From positions 26,347,237 through 26,411,236 of the forward strand of contig NC_066849.1 of NCBI RefSeq assembly GCF_001640805.2: a stretch of 64,000 bases of DNA, given 5' to 3'. The DNA comes from Lates calcarifer. Taxonomy: Eukaryota > Chordata > Actinopteri > Centropomidae. Of the stretch, positions 25,306 through 37,470 are shown in pieces (positions within the stretch are counted from its first letter, which is position 1; each line of letters opens with the position of its first letter). The position numbers were made by a program, and so were the translations under genes. The notes beneath the pieces were generated by a model. It was not told the origin of the DNA. It did no database searches and saw only the letters and a program-made list of their open reading frames with translations.

Positions 25306-28089
25306 GTAGCACTGTCATGACTCAGCTCTTCAGATTAGTGCGTCGACAATTTATTTCTGCAATCACTGGTTTGTGTGAGTACGTGTGGTAGCTGATGATG
25401 ATGGATTGTGTGTGTCTGTGTTTGTGGTGTTTGTGTGTGCTTGGCTCAGGTTGCTGTTTACATTCCCACGCACAATGGCTGTAGAGAAGGTGCATGTCCG
25501 ATTGTGTATTTATTTTTCCTCAGACGCACAATCAAAGTAGCTCATTACTTCCTTCTGCTCGTCTGTTTTTTTTTTTTTTTTTAGATGTTCCACAGAAGAG
25601 AACCTGATTCTGGTTCTCCTGGGGTCATGTTTTCCTAAGTGCAACACTTCTGCATTGATATTGCATGATTCTGCAAACCATCACATTGCATATGTATCAC
25701 AACACTAAACGTTTAGGGTTAGGAAAAGAATGTAGTAATAATGAAAAGGCAAACGTAAAGAAACACCACCAAAGCACCATATTTGATCATCCCTTTAAAG
25801 GTCCTAACGTAGTACACCCTGCTGTGGAAGAATCTGTAACCATAACAAGTTTATGTTGAACTGGATTCAAACTTTGCTGATCAGTTTCTGATCAATTCTT
25901 TTTGACTCATTCCTGCACACGCCATCCTGCTGCCCTAAATACTCACTGTGGCAAAAATAGTCCCTGGCAAATGCACTGTTTCGTCCTGCGTTTGATATAA
26001 ACTACAGTGAGGAGCTGTCTGAAAAAGTTTGTAAAGGTTGACATCTTCAGTAGGAACCAGTGGGTTTGGACCTGAGAGCCACAGACAGAGCAGGGAAGTC
26101 AGAAAGTGTTAACAGACAAACAAACACATTGTTGGTTTTGAGTTTGTGTGTTTTTTGTTTTGTTTTTGTAGCATGATGTCAGACTTATCCTTTAAGAGTG
26201 TGTGAGAGTGTGCCAGGTTTTTTTTTCAAGGTCATTTGTATACTAAAGTAGCTGGTCATCTGGAAGCACAGATGCCTCAGTACATACATATCACAAAACA
26301 CACACACACTCACACACTCACTCACACACATGCACACTAACACACCCTGGTCACCAGTTGTCAGTAGCGTCTCTGCCCCAGGGCAGAGCTTTCATGCTAC
26401 ATTTCCACCAATCCTCCAAACCTCAACCACTAATCCATCATTTTGGACACACAAGTGCACATTGTTCAAACACACACACACACACCTACATACACATTTA
26501 CTTCGAAAGCTGCAGTCCTTCACATTTTCTTACACACACAAACTGAAATGTGATCTCTTTTTCACTTGTTTTCTCTCTGCCCGGTGGCCAGTCAGTGGTC
26601 TTGTGTTGCTGCCCACTGGGTTTGAGCAGGAAACAGCTGCTCAACCTGATAAGACCCCCTGTACACACACACACACACACACACATGGACCATTACAGTC
26701 CATTTAAAATCACGTGCGTGCAGATGAACACATCCTGAGCTCTGAGTCAGATTTCTGGTGGGCTGAACGGACGTCACACTGTGTAGCAGAGCTTCAGGCT
26801 AAAGAGAAGAAAAGCAGCCGTCACTCAGCTGAGAGCTCAGAGAAACTCACTGCTGTGATACTCACTCTGTATGTTACTCAGGAAACTGCCGTGTTAGCCT
26901 TTATATTTAGAGCCGAACGAGAAGATGAATATTAATTTCACCTTAATATCACCGACTGATAGAAGAGAGTGTGTTTCAATCAACATAAACAGCAATTTAA
27001 AATTGATGCTGTGTAAATAAACCAAGAAAAAACACAAAACACACCACATCTGAAGACAGGGACTTAACTTAGCAAATGAAAGACTGTAAAACAGTAATAC
27101 AGAAAGAAAAACAAAGGGAAAACTTCCCATCAAATGAATTAGAAGCTGTGTGTGTGTCTTTGAGAGTGGTATACACACACACTGTGCATGGCGTCTCTCT
27201 GTGTAAAGCCTGATTAATACATGTTACAGTTGACCTCTCTAATCTTATTACACAATCTGCTCATAGCACACACAGACTTTCACAATGATAAAAAAAAACA
27301 CACAAAACAAGCTCTCACTCTGAAGGATGAACCAACTCAGGTAAGTTTCATCTCATATGAAAATAAATGAGATTCATCCATTTCTTCTAAGGATTTTCTT
27401 GACAATTATAACTGTAGACATGAGATGGAGGCTCACAAGATTGGACTGTAGTCACAAAAATAGAATTACTTCATATTTGACAACAGATAACTCACTTTAT
27501 ACTTGACTCTTTGAAGACATAACTTGATTTGAGACTTGAAAGCCACACATTCGTCTCAAGTTTTGACCTGCCAGGTCTGTCATAGCCTCCCAGCTTGGAT
27601 ATTGGTTGCTTATGAAAGTTTGAGAGTTCATTTGACCTCGTCCTGAAGGGCTTGGCACTCATCTCTTGATTTGATGTGATACTTTGCTGCTGTATGACCT
27701 TTACACTTCACTTTATTAAAGACGTCTAGACTTTCTAGGACGCAGGAAAGTGTTTCAACCTGTTTCTAACAGAACTCAACTTGTTTCAAGAATCCATTCA
27801 AACAGAAATAATAAAGAAGGCAGTTGTGCTGGAATCAAGAAGAATGAAACCTGGAATTGGTTAAAACAAAAACAGGCTGGTTCAAATTTTCTTGCAGTTT
27901 TGTTTTTGTTTGTTTTGTTTTGTTTTTTTTTTCAAAAATAAGAATTATCAAGGACAGTAAAGATTTTTTTTTTTCTTCATTTTTTGATTTGTTTTTATGT
28001 AGTAGGGAACCATACATAACACTACAGCCTGCTTTCAAAAATGTGACTTATACATATGACCTAAAACATCCCAGAAGCACTGGAATAGT
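25305..28089. other. Non-coding intergenic DNA
   Basis: Microsatellites lie at about 26300-26335 (CA-rich), 26470-26484 and 26670-26693 (CA). Poly-T runs occur near 25568-25582 and 27925-27973. No gene or recognisable transposon was found. Confidence 0.5.
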
Positions 28090-28720
28090 GCTTTAAGGTT
28101 TTTGAAGACATGAAATATTAATGGGCAGGAGTGAGAAGATAAAGCAGTCCTGCCCTGTGCTCCTGCCTGGTGCGTGCTCTGGTTTACATTTGTCTTTTTT
28201 AATTTGTGCCCAGGATTTGTGGATGTCACTGTCGGCCCATGGCTGGGCAATAATTATTCAGCAGACAACATGTGGGTGACAGCTTGGCCTAGATTGGAGT
28301 GAAGTACACCACCCGCCTGGTCCTTATGTAAAGTACAGACAAAGAGCAGGAAGAGAAGCATGAAAAGGGAATGTATGTCAGAGAGGGGGGAGGAAGAGAA
28401 AGAGCAGTATATGTAGACGGGGAATTTCCAACTGACAGGACTGTATTTCTGATATTCACTGTGTCCGCCTAATCTCATGACATGTAGCCTCTTAGCCTGA
28501 TTAGCTTGGGAGCAGAATAAATGACCAGTGCTAAGGTGACAGCTGGCCAACGATAAAGAACGATTTGGTTGTGCTTGTGAAATCCAAAATTTGAAACCAG
28601 AGCCAGCAGGAGAACTGTGCCACTGAAACATTTCTAAGAAATTTGCATTATCTAGAAAGTGCATCTCTACAACTGAAAATTTAATCAAGAAATAAGAAGA
28701 TAGACGCTTTATCTGCATTT
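28090..28720. promoter_or_regulatory. Candidate conserved non-coding element
   Basis: This is one of the longest stretches in the upstream half without microsatellites. It contains gaaatattaatgggcaggag, a ggctgggcaataattattca homeobox-type site at about 28240-28260, and cttagcctgattagcttggg near 28490. A 154-codon open frame on the minus strand covers much of it, but I recognise no domain and it lacks exon-like features, so I read it as chance. Enhancer function is a hypothesis. Confidence 0.28.
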
Positions 28721-29807
28721 GTTTCCAGTAAATTATGGATAATTATGGATGGATAATAGTGGAAAATGACATAAATGTAGAGACATTTCACTGACAAGAC
28801 TTTTTTTCAACAGAAAAAAACATACAATCTTCTATGCTATTATATCTATTTCAGATTATGGAGATGTAGTATTTTTATTGCCAATAGCGTTTCTTTGAAT
28901 TTAGAGAGATAGAATAAAAGAAACAAGCAGAAACAACAACATCTCTCCACTTCATCAGTCTAAGTGAAGAGACACTTAAAATCCCATGAGAATTAAATGC
29001 TCACTGAAGCAGCTCTCATTACTCCAGCCTCGTCTGTTTATGAATGTGTTTCTGTGTCTGTGTATCACATTCATGACTTTATGGACAAGACACACTATTA
29101 CATTACCATTAAACAGCTAACATCAGCTAACAGGCTTACCTGGGTTACCTCTGCTGCTGTCCTGTGAGGAACTCTCCTCAGTCACTGCTGTCCTCAGCTG
29201 AACCAGAGAGGAAATCCAGGCCAGCTCTGGTGCAAAGTGCTTTCCTTCATACACCACTTGGTAGAATAAAACATTGGTACTGTAGTTTTTTTCATAAAAG
29301 AGTGGATGCCAGGGCTCTGACGTTGCTCTGTTAACTTTTATGGAGAGTTTATGTAACCGGACTCCCTGGTTGAGAGGACCAATGCATTTGCCCGTTAGCT
29401 AAACCATCCATTTACTGCTCCGCAGCTCTCACTTCTGTTCTTACAGTCATTTAAGCTTTCAGTTTTCAATCAGAAACAATTTGACAGAGTACAAAAAACA
29501 CCTACATACTCTGAATAACACAGGCAAATATTCTGAGGAACTGCACTCGGTCTCCTCTAACAATCCCATTAATCCAGTACGTTCTCCCATCCCAACGATT
29601 GTTTTTCTCTGTGTCCGTCTGTTTTTTTTTTCTAGTTTTTTCCCTTTCTCTTCTTTATTTTATCTGCTGCAGGCGATCTCCTACTGTATTTTTACCAATA
29701 CCTATAAACTGACCTTTTCTCTGCTACCTGTTACAACTTCTGTGGGTGTATTGCAACATCACTAATGTGATCTTGACCTTTGGAAACAGTACGTATGACA
29801 AGATCTC
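28721..29807. other. Non-coding intergenic DNA
   Basis: AT-rich unique sequence including a small duplication (aattatggataattatggat near 28732-28751). No gene, RNA gene or transposon was recognised. Confidence 0.5.
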
Positions 29808-30299
29808 AGCTCAAAGGTCCACCAACCTTGAAAGATGCTATATGTAAGGTGTTGCTATTGCTACCTAGCTTATGTTAGCATTAACAGCTGTTTACTTACC
29901 TAGACCTTCAGCCATCGTCAAGACGAGGTTAGAATACGTGTTCTGGACAGTGCTGCTTCATCATCCTCTCATGTTGGACTGAGGGAAAACTGGACGCTAC
30001 CAGTGACTCACGATCGATTAGCAGTATTATGAGTCAGTACAGGGCTAGCTGGTTAGCACGCTAACTTCAGTAGGAAAAATAAGTGTGTTCCACTGCTGGA
30101 GACAGAGAGCGAGAAAGTAAAGGAATAAACTTAGATGCTGAACTCACAGCATTTCTTCTAGACAGGTGTAAACAGCTGCTAATGCTAACACTGGCTATAG
30201 CAATAGTAAAAACTCTCTGCTAATAATAATATATACTGAAGAAGACAAGAGAGATGCAGTAGAAAGCTCTAAAAAGAGAGTGAGTGGACCTTTGAACAA
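29808..30299. mobile_element. Putative non-autonomous DNA transposon (MITE-like) with long inverted ends
   Basis: Two nested inverted matches bracket this block. The outer ends are ctcaaaggtccacc (about 29811-29824) and agtggacctttgaac (about 30283-30297). The inner arms, about 45 bases each, are 29855-29902 (ctattgctacctagcttatg then ttagcattaacagctgttta) and 30162-30206 (gtaaacagctgctaatgcta then acactggctatagcaatag). The interior has no coding capacity. The long imperfect terminal inverted repeats and length of about 490 bases fit a MITE or foldback element. The superfamily and target-site duplication are not resolved. Confidence 0.6.
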
Positions 30300-33200
30300 T
30301 GATTATTTTCTTACACAGCAGTACACACAATACACACCTATATTAATGAATCAAATCCAATTGTTTACATCTTTTCTTTATTAAAACACAGTGGTTTCTG
30401 TGTGACCTTTATGACTGATAAACCTGAAACACTTCATCAGTCATATCTGAGTCTAACAGGGCAACAAAGCAATGTGGCCCCGTCAATTATTCAGTGCGAA
30501 GGGCCACAAAGTCACAAAGCAAAGACACACACACATTCACGATGGTGTCGGTTGTCACAAGTCGAGAGGCGATACACTGACTAACATCCTGCCCTGATGG
30601 CCCCGTGCAGCTCTGTCACCACTGGTTACTGTTGCCCGTGGCGACCACCGGCCGACCACAGTGACACATTAAATGCCAGAATGTTGTGACGTTTTTGGCA
30701 ACAGGAAGAAGAAGTGTTTAGATCACATTCAGTGGCGAGGTTAAAGGTTAATACACTGTTTTTTTTTTATACATATTTTCTCCATGTTGTGTATTCCTTT
30801 AAATCATGAACCAGCAAAATCCAAAATAGCTTTAGCAGTTACTGTGAAACTAAAACCACTGTGTGAGCAGGGTTTTTTTTTCATTAATATTTTGCTCTCA
30901 GGGGCCTGAGTGCTAAATCTGCTCGTGCAGACTTGCAGAAAATGAGGAAAATGAAATGTAATGAAGTGTTTAGTCATGTGGAGATTCCTCACTGTCTACC
31001 TTATATCTTCTATATGGTCATTTATTGCAAAAACTTTGGTTGGATTTGCTTTTTCTGCAGCTTCTACAACTGTTTGTGTGCATTTCTGTATTTTCCTGCT
31101 TTGTAAAGTTATTTTTTTCCATCTGTTATGCTGCATTGGCTGCTGAGTTGAGGGCAAGGAGGGGAGCTGAGGTAAAGGAGGGAATAAAAAAGAGCGGTAT
31201 TGTGCATCTTAGCTGTTTCCACACCGCTCCTTCTCCCTGCCTGCCTCACCTCTAATCTAATATGTAGTGGATCACAAGCTGATCACACTCACTGAAACCT
31301 CTCACACACTCATACAGTGCATCATGGCACTCTTGGCTTGAAAACAAGCAGCCTCAGTTTTGCGCCTGACACCAAAGCTCCTCTTTATGTCAGGCTAAAA
31401 GTCACTTCAGGTCATTTCAGCGTCGCTGTCGGTGATTCACAGGCCTTCTGCTTCACCAAAGAACCCTTGTGACATTTGATGACTAATGAGGTGAGAAAGT
31501 TTAAAATCAAACAACAAGATCAAGGCTTTTCATTAACATGCAGTACCCCCGAGCAGCACAGCAGGAACCAGGGGATTTTTTTTTTTTTTTCAGGAGGTGG
31601 CGCATTTGCTGATGGAGGAGGAGAGACGGCAGGCTGGCTGCTGTTTTATCTCAGCCTTTGGCTGTCACAATGATATTCAGATGCTCAGTTAGACATTCAG
31701 TTCACCCTCTGTTTGGCAGGATGGAGTTAACTCTTTGCAGGGTCGGGGACTACAGACAAGGCTGTGTTAGAAGACTGTGTCACCTAGTGTTAGTGTACTG
31801 TACTAAGATAGAGGAGTGTGTGTTTTCTGTGGGCGGGTGCAGCAGTCTGTGTCTATAGTGCCTGTTTATGATTTCATGTGGGGAGATTTCAATGATTAAA
31901 GATTAAAGATCCAGATGGGATTTGAACCTACGACTGTCACCTCATTTGCTTCTGTTCAGCCTACAGGAGCTGAACATGTGATACTGGCTTCAGGATTTTC
32001 TGAGCTGTATCAACTCTCACCCAGAGAGTCATTACATTTGAGTTCAGATGAGGACGTTAAACTGGATCAAAATGGCCATCACATCACATGTGAAACTGAT
32101 GTCTGCTGCAGTGACCTTAGTCAACCGTAGCCATCTGAGTCATGGCTCATCATGGGTAACAGGTCTCTTTCAAACTCTGGATGAAGAATGAGATCATCTT
32201 GTTATGTTATTATATTATCTTCCAAAATATGATTTCATTCTCTATGGATGTTGTCACTATTTGAATCTGTTGGATCTGAGATGAGTTGAGCAGAAAACAG
32301 CTTCACAGAGACTGTCCAAACCTCAGGACGTTGGTGTTTCAGTATCAGACTGAAGTAAACTTTTGGTGCATAAAGTAAAAGGTAAAGGACAGAAGACGTA
32401 CAGTATAAGACACAGAAGAAGACAAAAGATTTTTTTCTTGTTCCACTGTGAGGAGAGAGAGATTAGAAGGTCGGCAGATCTAAGGAGTGAAAGAGCCATC
32501 TGTCTTCCTGTCTCTTTGTCTTTTCATCCCTCTGTCTGTCAGCCCTTTACCTTCAGCTCGGTCGTCTCAAGGACGGAGCTGAAGGCCTGCACAACCAACA
32601 CACACACACACACACACTCTCACACTCTCACAGCCAGCTCTCTGACCTTTTACCTCTAACTTTGAACTTTAAAGTAGAATCTCCGTCTTTATGAATTCAG
32701 CTCAGTGGTTGATGTTTACATCAGTAAATATGTTTCCTCGCCGCCATGAAATAATTATTTCTATAAATAAGTATTCTGAATATTTATTGGGAAACATGCA
32801 GGGACTTTTTTCATTTTTAATATCTGACTTGTGATGTGATGGAGAAGGTGCTGCTGGCACTCACCGACTTTAAATTTAAATTAACCAAAAGCTGCCCCAT
32901 AATGCATTGCTGCTCACTGCTGAAAGAAGTCACATGTCATAACTCAGAAAACAAACTAAATCTTTGGAGAAACATTTGTTTTACAGAGCTGTTTAATTAG
33001 CATCGGTTGATGAATGTCACCGGCTACTTGAAATATAAGTGCAGAACTATTATACAATGAAAACTGTTAGATGGACTGTGAACTAAAATATGTAGTATGG
33101 AAGTGGGACACAACATAAATGATTCTGGCATCACACATCACTTCCCTCAGTGTATTCTTGGTAGCAGCTCAGTTGATGCCCACACTTAGAAGTGTCTGCT

Positions 33201-34162
33201 GTCTCTCTCCAACACCCACAGCTCAGCAGCTCCAGCTCCGGACCTGTTGGCAGCATCTCTGCATTCTTTTATCCACCGCAGCACCATCGTGTTTACCCCC
33301 ACATGCTCCTCTCCTGCTCTCCCCCTCCTTACTTTTGCTCTCTGCCGGCAGCAAATCCTCCATTTCCGCCCAGGGGGTGTTGGAATCCCTCTCATGTCAG
33401 GCGGCGTCGGTCAGCTTGGCTCACTCTGACGTGTTTCATTTAGTTTAGTGTAAGCTGTGGGTGTCATGGAAATACAGTAACTCTGTGTGTGTGTGTGTGT
33501 GTGTGTGTGGTTGCCATGGCCCTGTGTGCTCTGTGACCCTCCACCTTTGTCCCCACAGCAGGCAGTATGTGAGTGTGACAAACACAGGCTCTGTCTGTGC
33601 CTTTTGGCTCTCGGGGTGAATCTGTTTGTACACCTGCCACAGATTTCCCTCAGCACCCCAACACACACTCAAACATCCTGTAAATGCTGGGGGTTGCTGC
33701 TGCTGCTTCTCTCACTGTCCATTCAAATGACCTGCTGTTTTGCTTTTACACCTCCAGCCTGCAAACACTCAGCTCTGTATCCACTCCTAGGAAGTTACAG
33801 CCTGAGCAGTGACACAGCTTTAACTGTGCTGCGGGTCACAGAAGGTTTTCTCCAGTCCTCCTGGGTCACTGCACTGGTCTGATGAAGCACGCACATGTTC
33901 ATTTTGTCTTTGGACGATGCAGCTGTAAGCGTCTCACAGTGGATCGTGTGTTTACTGCAGTGTTGTCAGCCAAAGTGCTAACTCTCTGCACTAAGAGATG
34001 TGTTGAGTTTGACATGGAGCTTAAGTCTAAAAAGTGAGGTGAGACTATGAGAGTACGCCACACAGACTCCTCCGAGCTGGTCCAGTATACCACCACAGGG
34101 ACTCGTCCTGATCACATACCTGAACTATCTTCAGAGCTTATTTCAGGTGCTCTTGCTTGTCA
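30300..34162. other. Non-coding intergenic DNA
   Basis: Contents include a (CA)n tract near 32600-32619, a (TG)n tract at 33484-33510, a poly-T at 31576-31590, and at 31918-31932 gggatttgaacctac. The last is the reverse complement of a tRNA B-box-like word, but it lacks a partner A box and a cloverleaf. Leucine/proline-rich frames at 33.1-33.9 kb have no recognisable domains. No exon was identified. Confidence 0.5.
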
Positions 34163-34310
34163 CTCTGTCCCTGAGGGTGAGCCCAGCCACCCTGTAAAGG
34201 AGACTCGTTTCAGCCTCCTGTGTCCACAGTGTGACTTTTTATCCAAAGCTTATGACTGCAGGTGCAGATTGGAACATAGATAGTCTGGTACATTAAGCTC
34301 TTTGTCCTCT
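34163..34310 (-). pseudogene. Decayed non-LTR retrotransposon reverse transcriptase fragment
   Basis: Minus-strand translation gives IYVPICTCSHKLW and, after a frameshift and in-frame stop, ETSLLYRVAGLTLRDR. These correspond to the IYVPxLTYGHELW...EMSFLRRVAGLSLRDR stretch that follows the catalytic core in fish non-LTR reverse transcriptases. The frameshift and stop mark it as dead. The family appears to be the same as in the fragment at 8.1 kb, and the two pieces cover neighbouring, non-overlapping parts of the protein. Confidence 0.7.
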
Positions 34311-36448
34311 CACACTCAGTGAAACTGTTCAAACGGCGTGGATGAAGCTCGGCTGTAGGTGTGTTCAGTAGCTGCTCATTGGTTTCAAAGCCAGTTTTGT
34401 CTTAACTCAGACGTGTTGTGCTGCATGCAAAGCAAGAGCCTGAGCGAGACCCATAAACAGATAACAGAGAGAGGTGGAGGCAGAGCGAGAGAGAGTCAGA
34501 GGAGAGGTCTGGGTGGAGCAGGGGAAGATGGGAGGTCACCCTCCTGACTGATGTACTGTATTAGGAATCAGATAAGGAGCGTTTGTTCTCTGCTGTAATC
34601 TCGTCCAGGGCTGCTCTGCCTCAGTGCTGCTGTCTCTCTGAGAGCTTGATCATAGTTCACTAGCTGTTGATAAAACAAGGCCTCAAACGATTGAACACAC
34701 ACACACAGTTTCTCTAAAGCTCAGAGGGCTTGTGTGCATTTATTTGCATTTTTTAGCCTGTTATCAGGCTTTTAGTCCTGTAGCATTCTAAATAAGTGTT
34801 CAAGTGTTTTTGCACTTTAAGCCCTTTTATCACACATCATATTCTGCATTCCTTACATTACCTCCATCACCATTTTACAGTAGTTTTAAAACAGGAAGCC
34901 GAAGCAGTCTGCTTTTATGTCGGTCAAAGGTAATCCAATACAAACTTGTTGATATGAGGTAAAACAAGACAAAGACGTGTGTGATGTTTGAGACCGTGTT
35001 GTTTGGACATGAATGTTGCTTTAAGATGAGGACCATTAAGGTTAACAGATGATCCCAGTTATGGTTCCTGTTGAATCATATGACTCCTTGTGGCTCAGCT
35101 GACGTCTTTTTTATGTCCATATGTTCCCAAATCCCAGCAGTTAACCTGAGTTATATGTTATTAGTACTGATGTGAATGACAAAAACTAAAACTAAGAAAA
35201 ACTGGACGTATCCGTTAAGACAGAGAGAGGAGAGAGTTAAATGTTTTCCCAGAGCAGGTCTGCCTGACTCTGCTGGACCGGCTGAAGGCCTTGCAGCCTG
35301 CCAACTTGGCTTTTTGCCCATCTGACTACCTGTCTGTCCGACTGGCTGTCTGTGTGAGCGGCTGGCTGACTGTGCTACTGCATGAATAATGCTGAGCCAT
35401 GGTGCCCTGCTGCCTTGACAACCGGGGGGTGGGGGGGGTCTGTGTGGGTAGAGAGCAAATATAGAAGGGAGAGAAAGGAGGAGAGGAGGAGGAGGAGGAG
35501 GGCAGGAAGGATGGTGCTGAGGGAATCTGATCAAGTGAAAAAACAGAAACAATGGAAATGTAGGGCAGAGAAAGGAGATTTGGAGGGAGGGAGTAATAAG
35601 GGAATACTTTATTTAGGGCAGTGAAATGAAGAAGAGACGCAGAAAAAACAGAGGATGCATCAGAAAAACATAAACGAGAATAAGAACAAGAAACAGAAAA
35701 AGAGGGAAAAGAAGAAAGAGAGGCGGCTCAGCAGTTTTGGATGCAGCCTGCAGCAGCAGCAGCAGCAACCTGTTTCACAGTGTCACCAGAGTGTTGCATC
35801 ATGGGATCAGGACCACGGGGACGCTCACATTGCAGGATGACATCACCCGTTACCGAGTCAGCTCCCGTCTGCTCGGCTCTGTCTGCTCAGAGAGGGAGAA
35901 ATGTGAGAGAGAGATGTGGATTGTTTCGTTCCTGTCTGTCTATCTGTCCGTCTGTCTGTCTGTCTGACTGCTCGTCTCAAAGCGAGCAACACAAAGAGCC
36001 AGACCGACAGACGAACAGACCGACTGAAGCAGAGAGAGGAAAAAAGACGCAGATGCTCGTGGAGGGTTTCAGCCTTGTGTGCCAGCATGATATTGCAATC
36101 TGAAAAAGAGAAAAGAGGAGGATGAGGGGTGGAGAGATTTGGGTTTGGTTCAGTTGGAAAGTGTGTGTTAGTGTTTGTGTGTGTGTGTGTGTCATCTATC
36201 TCCTGCCCTCCCCTCTCTGCCTGCTCTAAAGCTGTGTCCCTGTTTGGCTCTCAGACCGTCCACTGCACCCAAAAACAGAGACGTTGAGAGGCAACACATC
36301 AGCTCTATTTTTGACTGCAACAGCAAAAACCCATCTCACTGCAACAGTAAAAATCATATTTTTAGTCCTTTTAACACCAGAAGTGCACACGAGAGGGTGA
36401 CACGAGGGAGAAATTTTCCTCCTCTCTTCTCGGTTTATTTCCTCCTGT
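34311..36448. other. Non-coding intergenic DNA with purine tracts and tetranucleotide repeats
   Basis: A G-run cluster at 35424-35449 (ccggggggtggggggggtct) has potential for a G-quadruplex. Purine-rich DNA spans 35455-35730. A (CTGT)n tract at 35932-35968 is followed by an imperfect inverted counterpart rich in GACA/GACC up to about 36028, with a gctcg/cgagc stem between. A (CAG)n run at 35751-35766 and a (TG)n at 36174-36192 complete the set. No gene was found. Confidence 0.5.
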
Positions 36449-37470
36449 CCAGATAAATTTAGTCTTTGTCATTTTCAGTCCTGCCTTCACTCAGTCCTGT
36501 TACTGATATTCCCCACTCTATAATTATTCCCCATGTGACTCTTCCAGAGCTTCTGGCCTCAGTCCCTGGATATGTATGGTAAAAATATGATTTTCTGAAT
36601 TTAAATTGAGCAAATAATCACACATCATGCTCCCATGCTAAAATGGCTTTTGTCATGTACATTCTTGCCTTCACCCAATCCCATTACTTTCAGTCCCAGT
36701 CCTGTAATTATGTCCCTCTTGACGATCCCAGAATGTCAGTTCAAAGTCCCTGGATCTGCAGAAATATCATTTTCTTAATTTAAGCAGTGAAAATAATCAC
36801 TTGGCACTTTCAATGTCCAGCCTGGCCTTTACCTGATCCTGTAACACACACATTACTCCCTGCTAAAACTGGCTTTTATCATTTCTAATGCAGCCTTCAC
36901 CACTTATGTTATTCTTATCCTGATGTTGTAAACGTCAGGAGTGAGAGCTCCTGTCCAAAGATCCTGAGTACATGTCACTGCCTGTATATAAATGTCATTT
37001 CCACCTGATCCTGTTACCTTTACTCCATATCCTGTAATTAGTCTGCACAGGATTATTACAGTTTCTATCCAAATCCTCTGGGTTGGAATGAATGAGATTT
37101 TCTGATTTCAATGTGAGCAAATAATTACACATTATCACCCATTGCTCAGATGGCTTTTGTCATTTCTAATCTCGCCTCTCCCGATCCTGTTACTTACACT
37201 CGCAATCTCTTGATTATTTCCCATGTGACTGTTTCAGAGGTTCTATCCAAAGACCCACTGCAGATAGAGTAACAGTCGTATTAAATTTAGGACAAACGAC
37301 TAATTATACACCATGACTCCATGTTAAAATGGCTTTGGCCATTTCCAGTCTGTGTCCTGTTAATCTGAGCTTCCACTCAGGGTCTTTAGATCAAAGTTAT
37401 TCTGGAGCTTCACCAAATCCCTGGTTGGCTGTTAAAAAGATTTTGTGAATTAAAGTGAATATAGTTAATT
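36449..37470 (+). repeat. Degenerate tandem repeat, unit about 185 bp
   Basis: The same succession of words recurs about five times. First comes atggcttttgtcatttctaa (36643, 36868, 37150 and 37329, with a weaker start at 36462). Then come 'gcct..acc.gatcctgttac', 'cctgtaattatt.ccc.tgtgac', 'gaggttctatccaaag' and 'gattttctgaattt...gagcaaataatcacacat' (36580, 36768, 37087, 37283, 37439). Clean neighbouring starts are 179-182 bases apart. Larger gaps include partial extra copies. No reading frame persists across units. I do not recognise the family. Confidence 0.68.

Noticed and set aside
28254..28718. 154-codon minus-strand open frame
   Set aside because: No recognisable domain, no splice or start context that stands out, and it overlaps a block better explained as possible non-coding conserved DNA. 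Kept only as a low-weight finding.
31915..31990. tRNA-like B box on the minus strand (ggttcaaatccc) and the MGFEPTT-like frame opposite
   Set aside because: No A box at the right distance and no cloverleaf arms could be paired. At most it is a SINE relic.
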